A DNA stretch of 64,000 nt from Paractinoplanes atraurantiacus (GCF_900215205.1 NZ_OBDY01000033.1:1-64000), one strand, 5' to 3'. Shown: positions 26,222 through 35,004, counted from the stretch's first letter. Translations and numbers: made by a program. The notes: generated by a model not told the origin, from the letters alone.

Positions 26222-26470
26222 ATGACCACCCACGACCCGTCCACCGGCCAGATCTGGACTTTCGCCGAGGCTGACTACCGCTTCGGCAGCGGCCCGCTGC
26301 GCATCCGGATCGACCGAGTGCTCGCCTCCGCACCCCTCCAGCAGGACGGCGAGACGTGGTACGAGGTCGAAGGCATCGAGGTCAACGACCAGGGCCAGAT
26401 CATCGGCCCCCGCCGAGCCACGATCCGGGCCAGCCGCCTCCCCGCCGTCCGCCGCAACCCCGGCCGCTGA
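26222..26470 (+). CDS. Small hypothetical protein (82 aa)
   Basis: I do not recognise a family. The product is soluble, mixed alpha/beta, with a tryptophan-containing start (STGQIWTFAEADYRFGSGP) and alternating hydrophobic strands (LRIRIDRVLAS, TWYEVEGIEV), ending in a basic tail RLPAVRRNPGR. No cysteine, signal or membrane segment is present. GATGAGGTGAG directly before the ATG is a good ribosome site. Its close coupling to an 18-codon frame and the palindrome upstream suggest a small regulated unit. Confidence 0.6.
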   Translation: MTTHDPSTGQIWTFAEADYRFGSGPLRIRIDRVLASAPLQQDGETWYEVEGIEVNDQGQIIGPRRATIRASRLPAVRRNPGR

Positions 26471-26521
26471 TCCCCGCCGCTCCCGTCCGGGGCCGTGCGC
26501 TGGTGATCTACCCTGCTGGCC

Positions 26522-27085
26522 ATGGCTCGCACGAAGCTTTATCTCGTCCGCCACGGCGAGCAGGATCCCGCCTCGCCCGAGGGCGCCCTGTCGCGGCGCG
26601 GGCGTGACCAGGCGGAACGCTTGGCCCGGCGGCTCGACGAGGTCCCCTTCGCGGCGATCCACCACAGCCCACTGCCGCGCGCGGCGCAGACCGCGAAGAT
26701 CGTCGGCTCCTACCTGCCGCAGGTCCCCCGCCACGCGTGCGACCACGTCACCGACCGGACGCCGATTCCCTCCCCCGCCCAGCGCGACGTCTACCCGTCG
26801 CGTTGGCACGACTGGCTGGACAGCGTTCCCGCCGAGGAGCGCGACGAGGACGCCACCGCCCTTCAGGCCGCCGTCGCCCACTTCGGAGTGACCGGCGACG
26901 CCGACCGTCACGAGCTGCTGATCACCCACAACTTCGTGATCGGCTGGTTCGTCCGTCACGCCCTGGACGCCCCGGCCTGGCGCTGGATCGGCCTCAACCA
27001 GGACAACTGCGCCCTCACGATCGTCCAGTGGGACTCCGGCCGCCCACCGACCTTGACCTCCTTCAACGACACCGGCCACCTCTGA
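26522..27085 (+). CDS. Histidine phosphatase superfamily protein
   Basis: The 187-residue protein opens LYLVRHGEQD, the phosphohistidine motif of the superfamily (His11), followed by LSRRGRDQAERLARRL, HHSPLPRAAQTAKI (second Arg) and LITHNFVIGWF (second catalytic His). These enzymes dephosphorylate sugar phosphates, phosphoproteins or small metabolites; the substrate cannot be read from the sequence. A TACCCT hexamer (26509-26514) ends seven bases before the ATG and there is no ribosome site, so the transcript is probably leaderless. Confidence 0.85.
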   Translation: MARTKLYLVRHGEQDPASPEGALSRRGRDQAERLARRLDEVPFAAIHHSPLPRAAQTAKIVGSYLPQVPRHACDHVTDRTPIPSPAQRDVYPSRWHDWLDSVPAEERDEDATALQAAVAHFGVTGDADRHELLITHNFVIGWFVRHALDAPAWRWIGLNQDNCALTIVQWDSGRPPTLTSFNDTGHL

Positions 27086-27129
27086 GCGACCCCGCCTCAC
27101 CCCGGTCGGCCACCTTCGAGCGACCCGCT

Positions 27130-27954
27130 TCAAGCCATCCGGCCGCCTTCGAGCGACCTCGCTTCACGCCAATCGGCGGCGAAGGAGGCCAGATCCGGCT
27201 GGCGATCCGCCGGCAACGGCTGGCATGCGCGGATCGCTACCTCCCAGAGAGCCGCCGGCCCGCGAAACGCCTCCCGGTGCGTCGTGCCGTCCCCGAGCAG
27301 AACCAGCACGGCCCGGCCCAGCGTGAACACCGATGTCCGCTGGTCGATCGTCTCCCCTTTGACGAACTCTTCCGGAGCCATGAACCGGGTCGACCCGAAC
27401 ATCCGCCCCATCTCGTTCACATAGGGCCCCGGCCGGTAGTGGTCGAGATCCACCACCGACATCCGGTGCGTGCCGAAGTCGTAGATCAGGCACCCGTCGT
27501 AGAAATCGCCGGCCACTTCCCCGGCCCTCCCCAGCAGGTCATGCACCTCGACCACACTGTCCAGCGCGGCCGCGATCCGCTCCGGGGGCAGATGACGGAA
27601 GCGGTGGAACGCCGACGCCGGATCGTCGCGTCTGTCTCGGGGGACGCCGAGCAACTCCCCGTCGGCCCAGTCGTAGATCAGCACCGGGCCGTGGGGTGAC
27701 TCGATCACCTCGCGCAACGCGGGCAGGGCTTCGTGCCGGTATGTCGCGCCGATCCGGGCCGCGTTGCGGAGCAGCACCCACCGCTGCTCAGGGTCCTCGG
27801 CGCGTCCGGCCGTCTTGACGAAATGCCGCTCACCGTCCCACTCGACGCCGTACGACATGTTGCCCGAGTCCTGCCGGTCGAACACCGCGAAGATCGTCCC
27901 GATCGCCCGCAGATGGTCCTCGGGGGCGAGGTCTATCCGACTGGTGCGTACCAC
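27130..27954 (-). CDS. Protein-kinase-like protein
   Basis: From a GTG at 27954 the protein has 274 residues; the frame continues upstream, but only as an out-of-frame reading of the DUF6891 gene. Kinase-fold features are visible: a strand-loop SGNMSYGVEWDGERHFVKTA with the ATP-site Lys, an altered catalytic loop in DFYDGCLIYDFG, a metal-binding DLD in VVDLDHYRPG (usually DFG), and the activation-segment end RFMAPEEF. The usual HRD is not kept. It may be a diverged Ser/Thr kinase or a small-molecule kinase. It overlaps the DUF6891 gene by 22 bases and is last in an operon with the DNA ligase. Confidence 0.7.
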   Translation of the reverse strand: MVRTSRIDLAPEDHLRAIGTIFAVFDRQDSGNMSYGVEWDGERHFVKTAGRAEDPEQRWVLLRNAARIGATYRHEALPALREVIESPHGPVLIYDWADGELLGVPRDRRDDPASAFHRFRHLPPERIAAALDSVVEVHDLLGRAGEVAGDFYDGCLIYDFGTHRMSVVDLDHYRPGPYVNEMGRMFGSTRFMAPEEFVKGETIDQRTSVFTLGRAVLVLLGDGTTHREAFRGPAALWEVAIRACQPLPADRQPDLASFAADWREARSLEGGRMA

Positions 27955-28562
27955 TGGGCACCGGTCACAAGGATGCGGGTGGCGAGGTTGCGGTTCCATT
28001 CGGGCCGCATCCCGTGGCGGCGCAGGACCGGGAAGACGACCTCGTCCATGAGCCGCTCGACGGCCGCTTGGAAGTCGGCCTGCTCGTCGTAGACCCCGTA
28101 CCCCAGATAGACCGAACCGTCCTCGCTGGCGATCAGTGACTCGGTGTCCTGCTCGTGGAACCACAGATATCCGTGCCAGTGGCGGGAGTCGTCGCGCTCG
28201 TCGTGGATCTCGACGGCGGCGCAGTTGCCGCAACAGGCGAAGTTCTGCCGCGCCAGCACCCCGAGGTCGTTGAGCTCGGCGAAGGCGAGGGTGAGGTTGC
28301 TGCGGACGGTCCCCCAGCCGGCCTGCTGGGTTCGGCGGACGGCCAGCGCTTGGTCGTACGCCGAGGCCAGCTCCTCGTCGGTGATGCCGTCACGCACCTC
28401 GTCACCGTCGAGGTAGTCGGCGAACTCGTCGGCGTCGTCCTCGCCGCGCACGACCCATGACCAGATGTCGTCCTCGATCTCGGTGCGGGCCGGCTCGGCG
28501 ACCCGGTCGGGCAGGAACCGGGCGCCGTCCGGCCGGCGATTGTAGATCCACTCGTCGGTCAT
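27933..28562 (-). CDS. DUF6891 family protein
   Basis: The 209-residue soluble protein matches DUF6891 by the central ARQNFACCGNCAAVEI motif, with three clustered cysteines that could bind metal, followed by HGYLWFHEQDTESL and SVYLGYGVYD. The N-terminal third is acidic (EDDADEFADYLDGDEV). The function of the family is unknown. ATG 28562 lies two bases after the ligase stop, and the kinase-like gene begins before this one ends. The tight spacing points to one transcript for the three genes. Confidence 0.72.
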   Translation of the reverse strand: MTDEWIYNRRPDGARFLPDRVAEPARTEIEDDIWSWVVRGEDDADEFADYLDGDEVRDGITDEELASAYDQALAVRRTQQAGWGTVRSNLTLAFAELNDLGVLARQNFACCGNCAAVEIHDERDDSRHWHGYLWFHEQDTESLIASEDGSVYLGYGVYDEQADFQAAVERLMDEVVFPVLRRHGMRPEWNRNLATRILVTGAQWYAPVG

Positions 28563-28564
28563 GG

Positions 28565-30544
28565 TCAGTCGGCCAGCATCTGCGCGAACTCGGCCGGGTC
28601 GATGATGGGGATGCCGAGTTTCGCCGCCTTGGTCGCCTTGGCCGTGGTGGTCTCGGAGGTGATCAGCGCCGTCGTGGTGGCCGAGACGCTGCCGCTCGCA
28701 CGGCCGCCCAACTGCTCGATGCGCTCGCTGACCGTGGTGCGCGTGTAGCCCGGGACGCTGCCACTGACCACGTACGTGCGGCCCTCGAAAGGTTTTTCGC
28801 CCTCGGTCTCGGGGACGCTCATGGTGACGCCGGCCGCGGCGAGGCGGTCGATGACGCCGGACATGGCGGTGAGGCCGTCGACGACATGCTGGGCTTTGAT
28901 CAGGCCCATCTTGTCGATCTCGGCGATCTCCTCGACGGTGGCGGCCCGCAGCGCCTCCATGGTCTTGAAACGGGCGGCGAGCCAGCGGCCGACGCTGCGG
29001 CCGGTCATCCGGATGCCGAGCCCGGTGATGACGCGGTTGAACGGCTGGGCCTTGCTGGCCTCGAGCGACGCGATGACCTTGGCCGCGTTCAGCTTGCCGA
29101 GCAGGACGACCCCGCCGGCCTTGGTGTTGCCGACGGGCAGCTCGGCCAACTGCTCCTCGGTGAGCGTGTAGAGATCGGCGACGTCGGTCGCGAGACCCGC
29201 GTTGACCAGGGCGACGCAGAGCGCCTCGCCGGCACCCTCGACGTCCATGGCCTCGCGGCTGCACCAGTACTCGAGAGCGTTGGTGGCGCTGCACGAGGCG
29301 GTATGGCAGCGCCAGAGCAGGCTCGACTTGTCCCACGGCTCGCCGCACTGCGGGCAGGTCTCGGGCGGCGCCCACGGGGTGAGGCCGTGCGGCTGCTCGC
29401 CGATGGGCGCGGTGACCCGCGGAATGACGTCGCCGGCCCGCCACACGGCGACCGTCTGCCCGATGGCCAGCCCCTGCTCCTCGACGAACTTGGGGTTGTG
29501 CAGCGTCGCGTAGGTGATCGTGGTGCCGTCGACGAAGACCGGATCGAGCACGGCCCGCAGCGAGATGCGCCCGGTGCGCCCGACCCGCACCTCGATGTCG
29601 CGCAGCACGGTGGAGCCGGTGTCGGCCGGATATTTGAAGGCGGCCGCCCAATACGGCGTACGGCTGCCGGAACCGAGCCGCCGCCGGGTCGACTCGAGAT
29701 CGGCCGTCAGCACCGCCCCGTCGATCGGGAACTCGAGCCCCTTGCGCAGCTCACCGATGCGTGCGACGGCGGCGAGCGCGGCGTCGGCATCGTCGGCGAC
29801 CTGAACCTCGCCGGTGGCGAGCCGCCCCGCCACCCGGAAGCCGAGCTCGACCGCACGGGCCATCCGCTCCCGATGGGAGGCGAAATCACCGGTGATGTCA
29901 TAGGCCGCGAAGGTCATCGGTGCCTCGTACGTCCGGTCGGCGGCCCGGATCGAGCCGGCCACCGCCCCGCGCGAGTTGATGAACGGCTTGCCGCCGGCGG
30001 CGACCCGGTTGGCGCTGGCCGCCTCGAAGTCGCCGACGGTCATGTAGACCTCGCCGCGGACCTCACCCGTCCACGCGCTGTCGAGCCGCCCGGGCAGACC
30101 GGCGATGCCCCGCAGCACCTGCCCGGTCACGTTCTCCCCGGTGCTGCCGTCGCCGCGCAGCGCGGCCAGCACGAGCCGGCCCGACTCGTACGCCACCCGG
30201 ATGGCCAGCCCGTCGAGCTTGACCTCGACCAGACACGGATCGCCGCCGAGGCTCGCGACGAACGCCCGCACCTCGTCCTCACCGGTGACCTTGCCGAGCG
30301 ACATCATCGGCTCCGGATGGCGCACGTCGCCGCCACCGGACACGCCCGCCGCGACCCGCGTGGTCACCCCACGGTCGTCCCACTCGGGATGCGCCTGCTT
30401 GGCCGCGGTGATCCGGTCGAGCAGCGCGTCGTAGTCGGCATCGGTCATCAGCACGTCGCCGGTGTCGTAATACGACTTGGCGGCCGTCTGTGCCTGCTCG
30501 ACAGCAGCGGCGAAGTCAGCTTCGGTGAGGGCGCTCTCCGTCAT
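28565..30544 (-). CDS. ligA: NAD-dependent DNA ligase, divergent LigA paralogue
   Basis: The 659-residue protein has the LigA order: adenylation domain with VEVKLDGLAIR (Lys109 as AMP acceptor), ALRGDGSTGENVT and INSRGAVAGSIRA, an OB fold, a four-cysteine zinc finger (CPQCGEPW, then CHTASC), helix-hairpin-helix repeats and a C-terminal BRCT domain (EGRTYVVSGSVPGYTR). It seals nicks using NAD+. The motifs differ from those of housekeeping actinobacterial LigA (for example EPKLDGLA is VEVKLDGLA), and the neighbours are not replication genes. I think it is a second, accessory ligase. It heads the operon with DUF6891 and the kinase-like gene. Confidence 0.88.
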   Translation of the reverse strand: MTESALTEADFAAAVEQAQTAAKSYYDTGDVLMTDADYDALLDRITAAKQAHPEWDDRGVTTRVAAGVSGGGDVRHPEPMMSLGKVTGEDEVRAFVASLGGDPCLVEVKLDGLAIRVAYESGRLVLAALRGDGSTGENVTGQVLRGIAGLPGRLDSAWTGEVRGEVYMTVGDFEAASANRVAAGGKPFINSRGAVAGSIRAADRTYEAPMTFAAYDITGDFASHRERMARAVELGFRVAGRLATGEVQVADDADAALAAVARIGELRKGLEFPIDGAVLTADLESTRRRLGSGSRTPYWAAAFKYPADTGSTVLRDIEVRVGRTGRISLRAVLDPVFVDGTTITYATLHNPKFVEEQGLAIGQTVAVWRAGDVIPRVTAPIGEQPHGLTPWAPPETCPQCGEPWDKSSLLWRCHTASCSATNALEYWCSREAMDVEGAGEALCVALVNAGLATDVADLYTLTEEQLAELPVGNTKAGGVVLLGKLNAAKVIASLEASKAQPFNRVITGLGIRMTGRSVGRWLAARFKTMEALRAATVEEIAEIDKMGLIKAQHVVDGLTAMSGVIDRLAAAGVTMSVPETEGEKPFEGRTYVVSGSVPGYTRTTVSERIEQLGGRASGSVSATTTALITSETTTAKATKAAKLGIPIIDPAEFAQMLAD

Positions 30545-30919
30545 GCCGACAACCTACGTGCCGGGTACGACAATTTCGCCGACGCCGCCCGAGTCGGGGT
30601 GGCTGCGGTCTCCCGCACGACCGCCTCAGGGTCCTCGGGCCGCGGCTCGGGCCCGGGCCCGCCGGTCGGCCTGCGACTATGGCGCTGTGCAACAACGGCG
30701 CGAACTCCGGGGTGGGGCAGCTGGTGCAGGTGCCTGTCGCCGAAGGCGCGGCCGGGTCGAGCGAAGCACATCGGTGGCCTCCTTGTCGTGGGCCAGGGCA
30801 GGGGCGAGGGCGGCGCTTCGACGTGGTAGGCGACGATCTCCGGTCGGTGATGGCGAAGGGCGGCTTGTCATTCGGGCGGGTTACGACTAACGCGGGCGTG
30901 CACGGGTATCCGGCGCCTT
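30545..30919. other. 375-bp gap, no gene recognised
   Basis: The stretch between the start of the ligase gene and the oxidoreductase gene has open frames on both strands, but their products are Arg/Pro/Gly-rich and fit no family. It should hold the promoters of both neighbours. No clear -35/-10 pair, repeat or hairpin was found. Confidence 0.5.
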
Positions 30920-33175
30920 ATGGATGAGCGGATCTTGGATCCCTGGGGTGAGCGGACACCCTATGGGCAGGGGCTCGAATGGCCCGTGCGGGCGGATGAG
31001 CATGTCACCGCCGAAGGGGTTGAGCGGTGGGTGCCGTCGGCCTCGATTCTGCACTCGAACGGGGATGCGATGGACATCGCCGTCAAGGACGGGCGGATCG
31101 TCGGCGTCAGGGGGCGGGCGAACGACCGGGTCAATCGGGGACGGCTCGATCCGAAGGATCTGTACGGATGGCAGGCCAACAACAGCGCCGACCGGCTCAC
31201 CCGGCCGCTTGTCCGTGACGGTGGCCGGCTTGTGGAAACCGACTGGGAAACGGCCATGGGGCGGGTCGTCGCACGGTCGAAGGAGCTGACGCAAGGGCCC
31301 GGCGGGTGGGGGCATTTCGGGTTCTACACCAGCGGGCAGCTCTTTCTCGAGGAGTATTACGCGCTCGGCGTCATCGGTAAGGCCGGTCTCGGCACGCCGC
31401 ACATGGATGGGAACACGCGGCTCTGCACCGCCACCGCGGCGGCGGCTCTCAAGGCCAGTTTCGGTACGGACGGTCAGCCGGGCTCCTACGGCGACGTGGA
31501 CCATTGCGACGCGATCGCGTTGTGGGGGCACAACGTGGCCGCGACGCAGACCGTGCTGTGGATGCGGATGCTCGACCGGCGGCGCGGGCCGAATCCGCCG
31601 CGAATGCTGGCCGTCGATCCGCGCGAGACGCCGGTCGCCAAGGAGGCCGACATTCACCTGGCGATCCGGCCCGGCACCAATGTCGCCCTGGTCAACGGCT
31701 TGATTCGGCAGGTCATTCATTCCGGGTGGTACGACCCCACGTACACCCAAGCGCATGTGATCGGTTTTGAGGGGCTCGCCGAAACCGTCGACGCCTACAC
31801 GCCGAGCCACGTGGCCGACATCTGTGGCCTGAAGGCAAGAGACATCGAACGGGCGGCCGAACTGCTGGGCACCTCGGAACGGCTGCTTTCCACGGTGCTG
31901 CAAGGGTTTTATCAGTCCAACCAGGCCACGGCGGCGGCGTGCGGGGTCAACAACCTGCATCTGATCCGCGGGATGATCGGCCGGCCGGGCGCCGGGGTGC
32001 TGCAAATGAACGGGCAGCCCACGGCCGAGAACACCCGCGAGGCCGGCGGCAACGGCGATCTGCCCGGCTTCCGCAATTGGGACAACCCCGAGCACATCCG
32101 GGAACTGGCCGAGCTGTGGAACGTCGACGAGACGACCATTCCGCACTGGGCGCCGCCGACGCACGCCATGCAGATCTGGCGGTACGCCGAACAGGGGTCG
32201 ATCAAGTTCCTCTGGATCAGCGCCACCAACCCGGCCGTGACATTGCCCGACCTCGCGCGCATCCGGCGCATTCTGTCGAAACCGGAGCTGTTCGTCGTCG
32301 TACAGGACCTGTTCCTGACCGAGACCGCCGCATTCGCCGATGTGGTCCTGCCGGCCGCCACGTGGGGCGAGAAGCTCGGCACCTTCACCAACGCCGACCG
32401 GACCGTTCATTTGTCGGAGAAGGCCGTCGAGCCACCCGGCGAGGCCCGATCCGACCTCGACATCTTCCTCGACTACGCCCGGCGGATGGATTTCCGCGAC
32501 CGCGACGGCGATCCGCTCGTTCCGTGGACGTCGCCGGAGGAGGTCTTCGAGGCGTGGAAGAAATGCTCCGAGGGACGGCCGTGCGACTACACCGGCATCA
32601 CCTACGAAGCCTTGCGCGACGGCGGCATCCAATGGCCGGTCGGTACAGAGCGCCTCTACGGCGACGGCTTCTTCAACACCGATCCGGACTATTGCGAGAC
32701 GTACGGGCATGACCTGAACACGGGCGCCGAATTCACCGCCGACGACTACAAGGCCAAGGAGCCCGGCCGCCGGGCCTTCCTGCACGCCGTGGACTATCAG
32801 CCCTCCCCCGAGACGCCCGGCGAAGACTATCCGATGACGCTGACGACCGGGCGGACCGTTTATCACTTCCACACGCGGACGAAGACCGCCCGCGCCCCCG
32901 AACTCAACGCCGCCGCCCCGGACCCCTGGATCGAACTGCACCCGGACGACGCCGCGCATCTGGGCGTCGCCGAAGGGGATCAGGTGTCCGTCACCTCACC
33001 GCGGGGCGAGATCGTCGTGCCGGCGCGGCTCACGGGCGTACGGCCGGGAACGGTTTTCGTTCCTTTCCATTACGGTCAGCAGGCGGCCAATGAGCTCACC
33101 ATGACCGCGTGGGATCCCGTCTCCAAACAGCCGCTGTTCAAAATCGCGGCCGTCCGCGTCGAGCCGAGGGACTGA
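30920..33175 (+). CDS. Molybdopterin oxidoreductase lacking the N-terminal Fe-S cysteines
   Basis: The 751-residue protein is a DMSO-reductase-family catalytic subunit: HMDGNTRLCTATAAAALK carries the Mo-ligand Cys169, CDAIALWGHN and RPGTNVALVNG line the cofactor site, and a C-terminal molydopterin-dinucleotide-binding domain has LTTGRTVYHFHTRTKT and FHYGQQAANELT. Relatives begin with a CxxCxxxC cluster motif; here the same alignment reads ASILHSNGD, with Ser42, His45 and Asp49 in place of the cysteines. The 4Fe-4S cluster is thus probably absent. There is no Tat signal, so it is cytoplasmic. It is followed after six bases by a four-helix protein gene. Confidence 0.85.
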   Translation: MDERILDPWGERTPYGQGLEWPVRADEHVTAEGVERWVPSASILHSNGDAMDIAVKDGRIVGVRGRANDRVNRGRLDPKDLYGWQANNSADRLTRPLVRDGGRLVETDWETAMGRVVARSKELTQGPGGWGHFGFYTSGQLFLEEYYALGVIGKAGLGTPHMDGNTRLCTATAAAALKASFGTDGQPGSYGDVDHCDAIALWGHNVAATQTVLWMRMLDRRRGPNPPRMLAVDPRETPVAKEADIHLAIRPGTNVALVNGLIRQVIHSGWYDPTYTQAHVIGFEGLAETVDAYTPSHVADICGLKARDIERAAELLGTSERLLSTVLQGFYQSNQATAAACGVNNLHLIRGMIGRPGAGVLQMNGQPTAENTREAGGNGDLPGFRNWDNPEHIRELAELWNVDETTIPHWAPPTHAMQIWRYAEQGSIKFLWISATNPAVTLPDLARIRRILSKPELFVVVQDLFLTETAAFADVVLPAATWGEKLGTFTNADRTVHLSEKAVEPPGEARSDLDIFLDYARRMDFRDRDGDPLVPWTSPEEVFEAWKKCSEGRPCDYTGITYEALRDGGIQWPVGTERLYGDGFFNTDPDYCETYGHDLNTGAEFTADDYKAKEPGRRAFLHAVDYQPSPETPGEDYPMTLTTGRTVYHFHTRTKTARAPELNAAAPDPWIELHPDDAAHLGVAEGDQVSVTSPRGEIVVPARLTGVRPGTVFVPFHYGQQAANELTMTAWDPVSKQPLFKIAAVRVEPRD

Positions 33176-33181
33176 ACCGCC

Positions 33182-33640
33182 ATGCATCTCGCTCACTATC
33201 TCGGGCTGCTGCACCGGTCACAGACAAATCTGGCGAGCGCCTTCCGGGAAGTCGCCGCCGCTCACGCCGACGAACCGGACATCGAGCACCTGTGCACCCG
33301 GCAGGCCACGATCTGCGAGACCCAGGCGGATCGGTTGCGGCCATTTGCCGAGAGGTACGCCGAGGAGGCGCCCCAGGAGCCGGACCGCCTGCACTCGACG
33401 CTGTTCACGGGCACCCGCGAGGGCGGGATCGGGCTGTTACGCGACCTGCAGGACCTCTACCTGATGGCGTCCGAGTGTGACATCTGCTGGACGGTGATCG
33501 GTCAGGCCGCGTACGGGGCCCGCGACCGTGAACTGCTCGGCGTCGTCGACGACAGCGAGGGTGAGACGGCGGTTCAGCTGGCCTGGCTGCGAACGAGAAT
33601 GAAGCAGGCCGCCCCGCAGGCGCTGGTAGTAGCCGACTGA
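33182..33640 (+). CDS. Ferritin-like/four-helix protein coupled to the oxidoreductase
   Basis: The 152-residue protein is almost wholly helical: HLAHYLGLLHRSQTNLASAF, HLCTRQATICETQADRLRPF, GIGLLRDLQDLYLMASECDI and a last helix ending LRTRMKQAAPQ. Spaced His and Glu residues suggest a four-helix bundle of ferritin-like type, but no canonical ExxH pair is certain. Its place six bases after the molybdoenzyme gene suggests a partner or chaperone for that enzyme. Its last 204 bases overlap the tail of the DedA gene on the other strand. Confidence 0.65.
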   Translation: MHLAHYLGLLHRSQTNLASAFREVAAAHADEPDIEHLCTRQATICETQADRLRPFAERYAEEAPQEPDRLHSTLFTGTREGGIGLLRDLQDLYLMASECDICWTVIGQAAYGARDRELLGVVDDSEGETAVQLAWLRTRMKQAAPQALVVAD

Positions 33641-34252
33641 GAGCCGGCGCACCAGGCGCCCGGCGAACGGGACCACGCCGAGACAGGTGGCGCCGATCGC
33701 GGTCAGCACCAGGCCCAGCCCGCCGGTCGCGTCGGCGCCAGCGGTGAGCGCGCCCACCCCCGCGAACGCGCCCACCCACAGCGTGGTCCCGATGGCCGAC
33801 CAGAGCAGGAAGCGCCGGAACGGCATGCCCACGACACCGGCCACGATCGGCACGACGGCGTGGATGACGGCGACGAACCGGACCGCGACCAGCGCCGGGG
33901 CGCCCTTGTCCCGGAGGTAGGCCTCGGCCCGGTCGAACCGCTCGGCGCCGATCCGCTGCCCGAGGCGCGTGGCCCGCAGCCGTGGACCGAAGGCGCGGCC
34001 CACCGCGTACCCCAGAGACTGCCCGGCCAGAGCACCCAGCGTGCCCACGACGAGCACGGCGGCGAAGCCGGCGGGCCCCTGCGGAAGCGAACCGGCCAGC
34101 ATGACCACCGACTCGCCCGGCACGAGCAGCCCGGCCAGGAACGTCATCTCGACACCGGAGGACAGGAACGTGAAGAGCAGAACCGTCCACTGGTCGAGAG
34201 TGGACAGCCAGTCGACGAAGGCGTTGGCGGCGTTCGCGAGATCGGTGAGCAC
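33437..34252 (-). CDS. DedA family membrane protein
   Basis: The 271-residue protein starts at GTG 34252 and has the DedA pattern: a re-entrant loop near FLAGLLVPGESVVMLAGSLP, GTLGALAGQSLGYAVGR, and ARFVAVIHAVVPIVAG-like residues (here VRFVAVIHAVVPIVAG) before the last helices. DedA proteins act in membrane homeostasis, probably as lipid flippases or H+-coupled transporters. The normal end would be near RRLSVGYYQRLRGGLL; about 45 further residues are read from the antisense of the four-helix gene, so the original stop seems lost. Confidence 0.85.
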   Translation of the reverse strand: MLTDLANAANAFVDWLSTLDQWTVLLFTFLSSGVEMTFLAGLLVPGESVVMLAGSLPQGPAGFAAVLVVGTLGALAGQSLGYAVGRAFGPRLRATRLGQRIGAERFDRAEAYLRDKGAPALVAVRFVAVIHAVVPIVAGVVGMPFRRFLLWSAIGTTLWVGAFAGVGALTAGADATGGLGLVLTAIGATCLGVVPFAGRLVRRLSVGYYQRLRGGLLHSRSQPGQLNRRLTLAVVDDAEQFTVAGPVRGLTDHRPADVTLGRHQVEVLQVA

Positions 34253-34306
34253 AGCTTCAGCCTGCCGCCCCGGCGTTTTCGGAGCCTCCGGGCGTTACCC
34301 CGAGAA

Positions 34307-34319
34307 AACCCTTAGGGTT
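34307..34319. promoter_or_regulatory. Palindrome AACCCTTAGGGTT upstream of dedA
   Basis: A perfect 13-bp palindrome lies 55 bases upstream of the dedA GTG and 57 bases before the decayed winged-helix gene on the other strand. It could serve either as operator. Confidence 0.35.
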
Positions 34320-34375
34320 CGCAGGCCTCACTATCAGGTCAAGAAGCGGCCGCAATCGGATCTACCGTCGAGGGC

Positions 34376-34866
34376 ATGGACGCCATCATCGCCCGCCGGC
34401 TTCGGCGGCATCACCTGATCGGGCCGGCGAAATCGGCTGCTGAGGCGGTCGCCGCCATGTGTGGGGCGCACTGCCAGATCCAGAGCGCGGCCGAGGTGTC
34501 GGTGGCAGTCCGGGTCGAAGGGGGCACGCAAGCGAGCGTACGGCGGGCCATCGTGGAGGAGAGGAGCCTGGTCAAGGCGGCAATGTGACGTACACAAGTC
34601 CCTCGCTCTGGATCCCGGGTTTTCAGCCCATGCCGCCCTCGGACGCCGTCCACGAGCTGATGCGCCACTATCTGAGGTCGTGCGGACCGGCCACACCGGC
34701 CCACATGGCGCGGTGGCTCGGCGCGGCGTGGGCTCCCACCCGAGAGACCGCATCTTCCCGGGCCGCGCCTCTACCCGAGCCCTCAACCGTGGCCCGGCTC
34801 GGTCACATCCTCGACGTGCAGGCGACTCTGACTGTCGGCGAGGTCACCGTGGGTCCGCACGCCTGA
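34376..34866 (+). pseudogene. Remnant of a winged-helix DNA-binding (HTH_42, YcaQ/AlkZ-like) protein
   Basis: The first 70 codons read MDAIIARRLRRHHLIGPAKS and, further on, AMCGAHCQIQSAAEVSVAVR and RRAIVEERSLVKAAM, the normal start of the HTH_42 family. The frame then breaks. In the next frame a middle piece (PATPAHMARWLGAAWAPT) and the usual C-terminus (ILDVQATLTVGEVTVGPHA) follow directly. Intact members are about 350 residues; here only about 150 codons in three pieces remain. It is a deletion and frameshift pseudogene. Relatives include the E. coli crosslink glycosylase YcaQ. Confidence 0.7.
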
Positions 34867-34894
34867 GGAGGGGCTGACAGCGTCGTTAATTCCT

Positions 34895-35004
34895 ACCTGG
34901 CAGGTCTAACATGTGGGAAACGGGTGTAATGCGGGTCACGTAGATCTTCTGCCGGATGATCAACCGGCGTAGGTTTCCGGCGTCTGATCTGCATACGCCT
35001 GTAT
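34895..35004 (+). promoter_or_regulatory. Regulatory region of the SsuABC/LLM operon with two palindromes
   Basis: The 167-base gap before the lipoprotein gene holds ACCTG-g-CAGGT (34895-34905) and ATAC-GCCT-GTAT (34993-35004). The second lies 29 bases before the ATG and resembles in layout the ATAG-N3-CTAT element shared by the two transport operons at 56-57 kb. Neither has a known regulator. Confidence 0.4.

Noticed and set aside
27954..28233. N-terminal extension of the kinase-like protein to 28233
   Set aside because: It is an Arg/Pro-rich out-of-frame reading of the DUF6891 gene; the kinase fold begins near the GTG at 27954.
30679..30927. 82-residue frame before the molybdoenzyme gene
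   Set aside because: It has no ribosome site, a low-complexity product and overlaps the start of the oxidoreductase.
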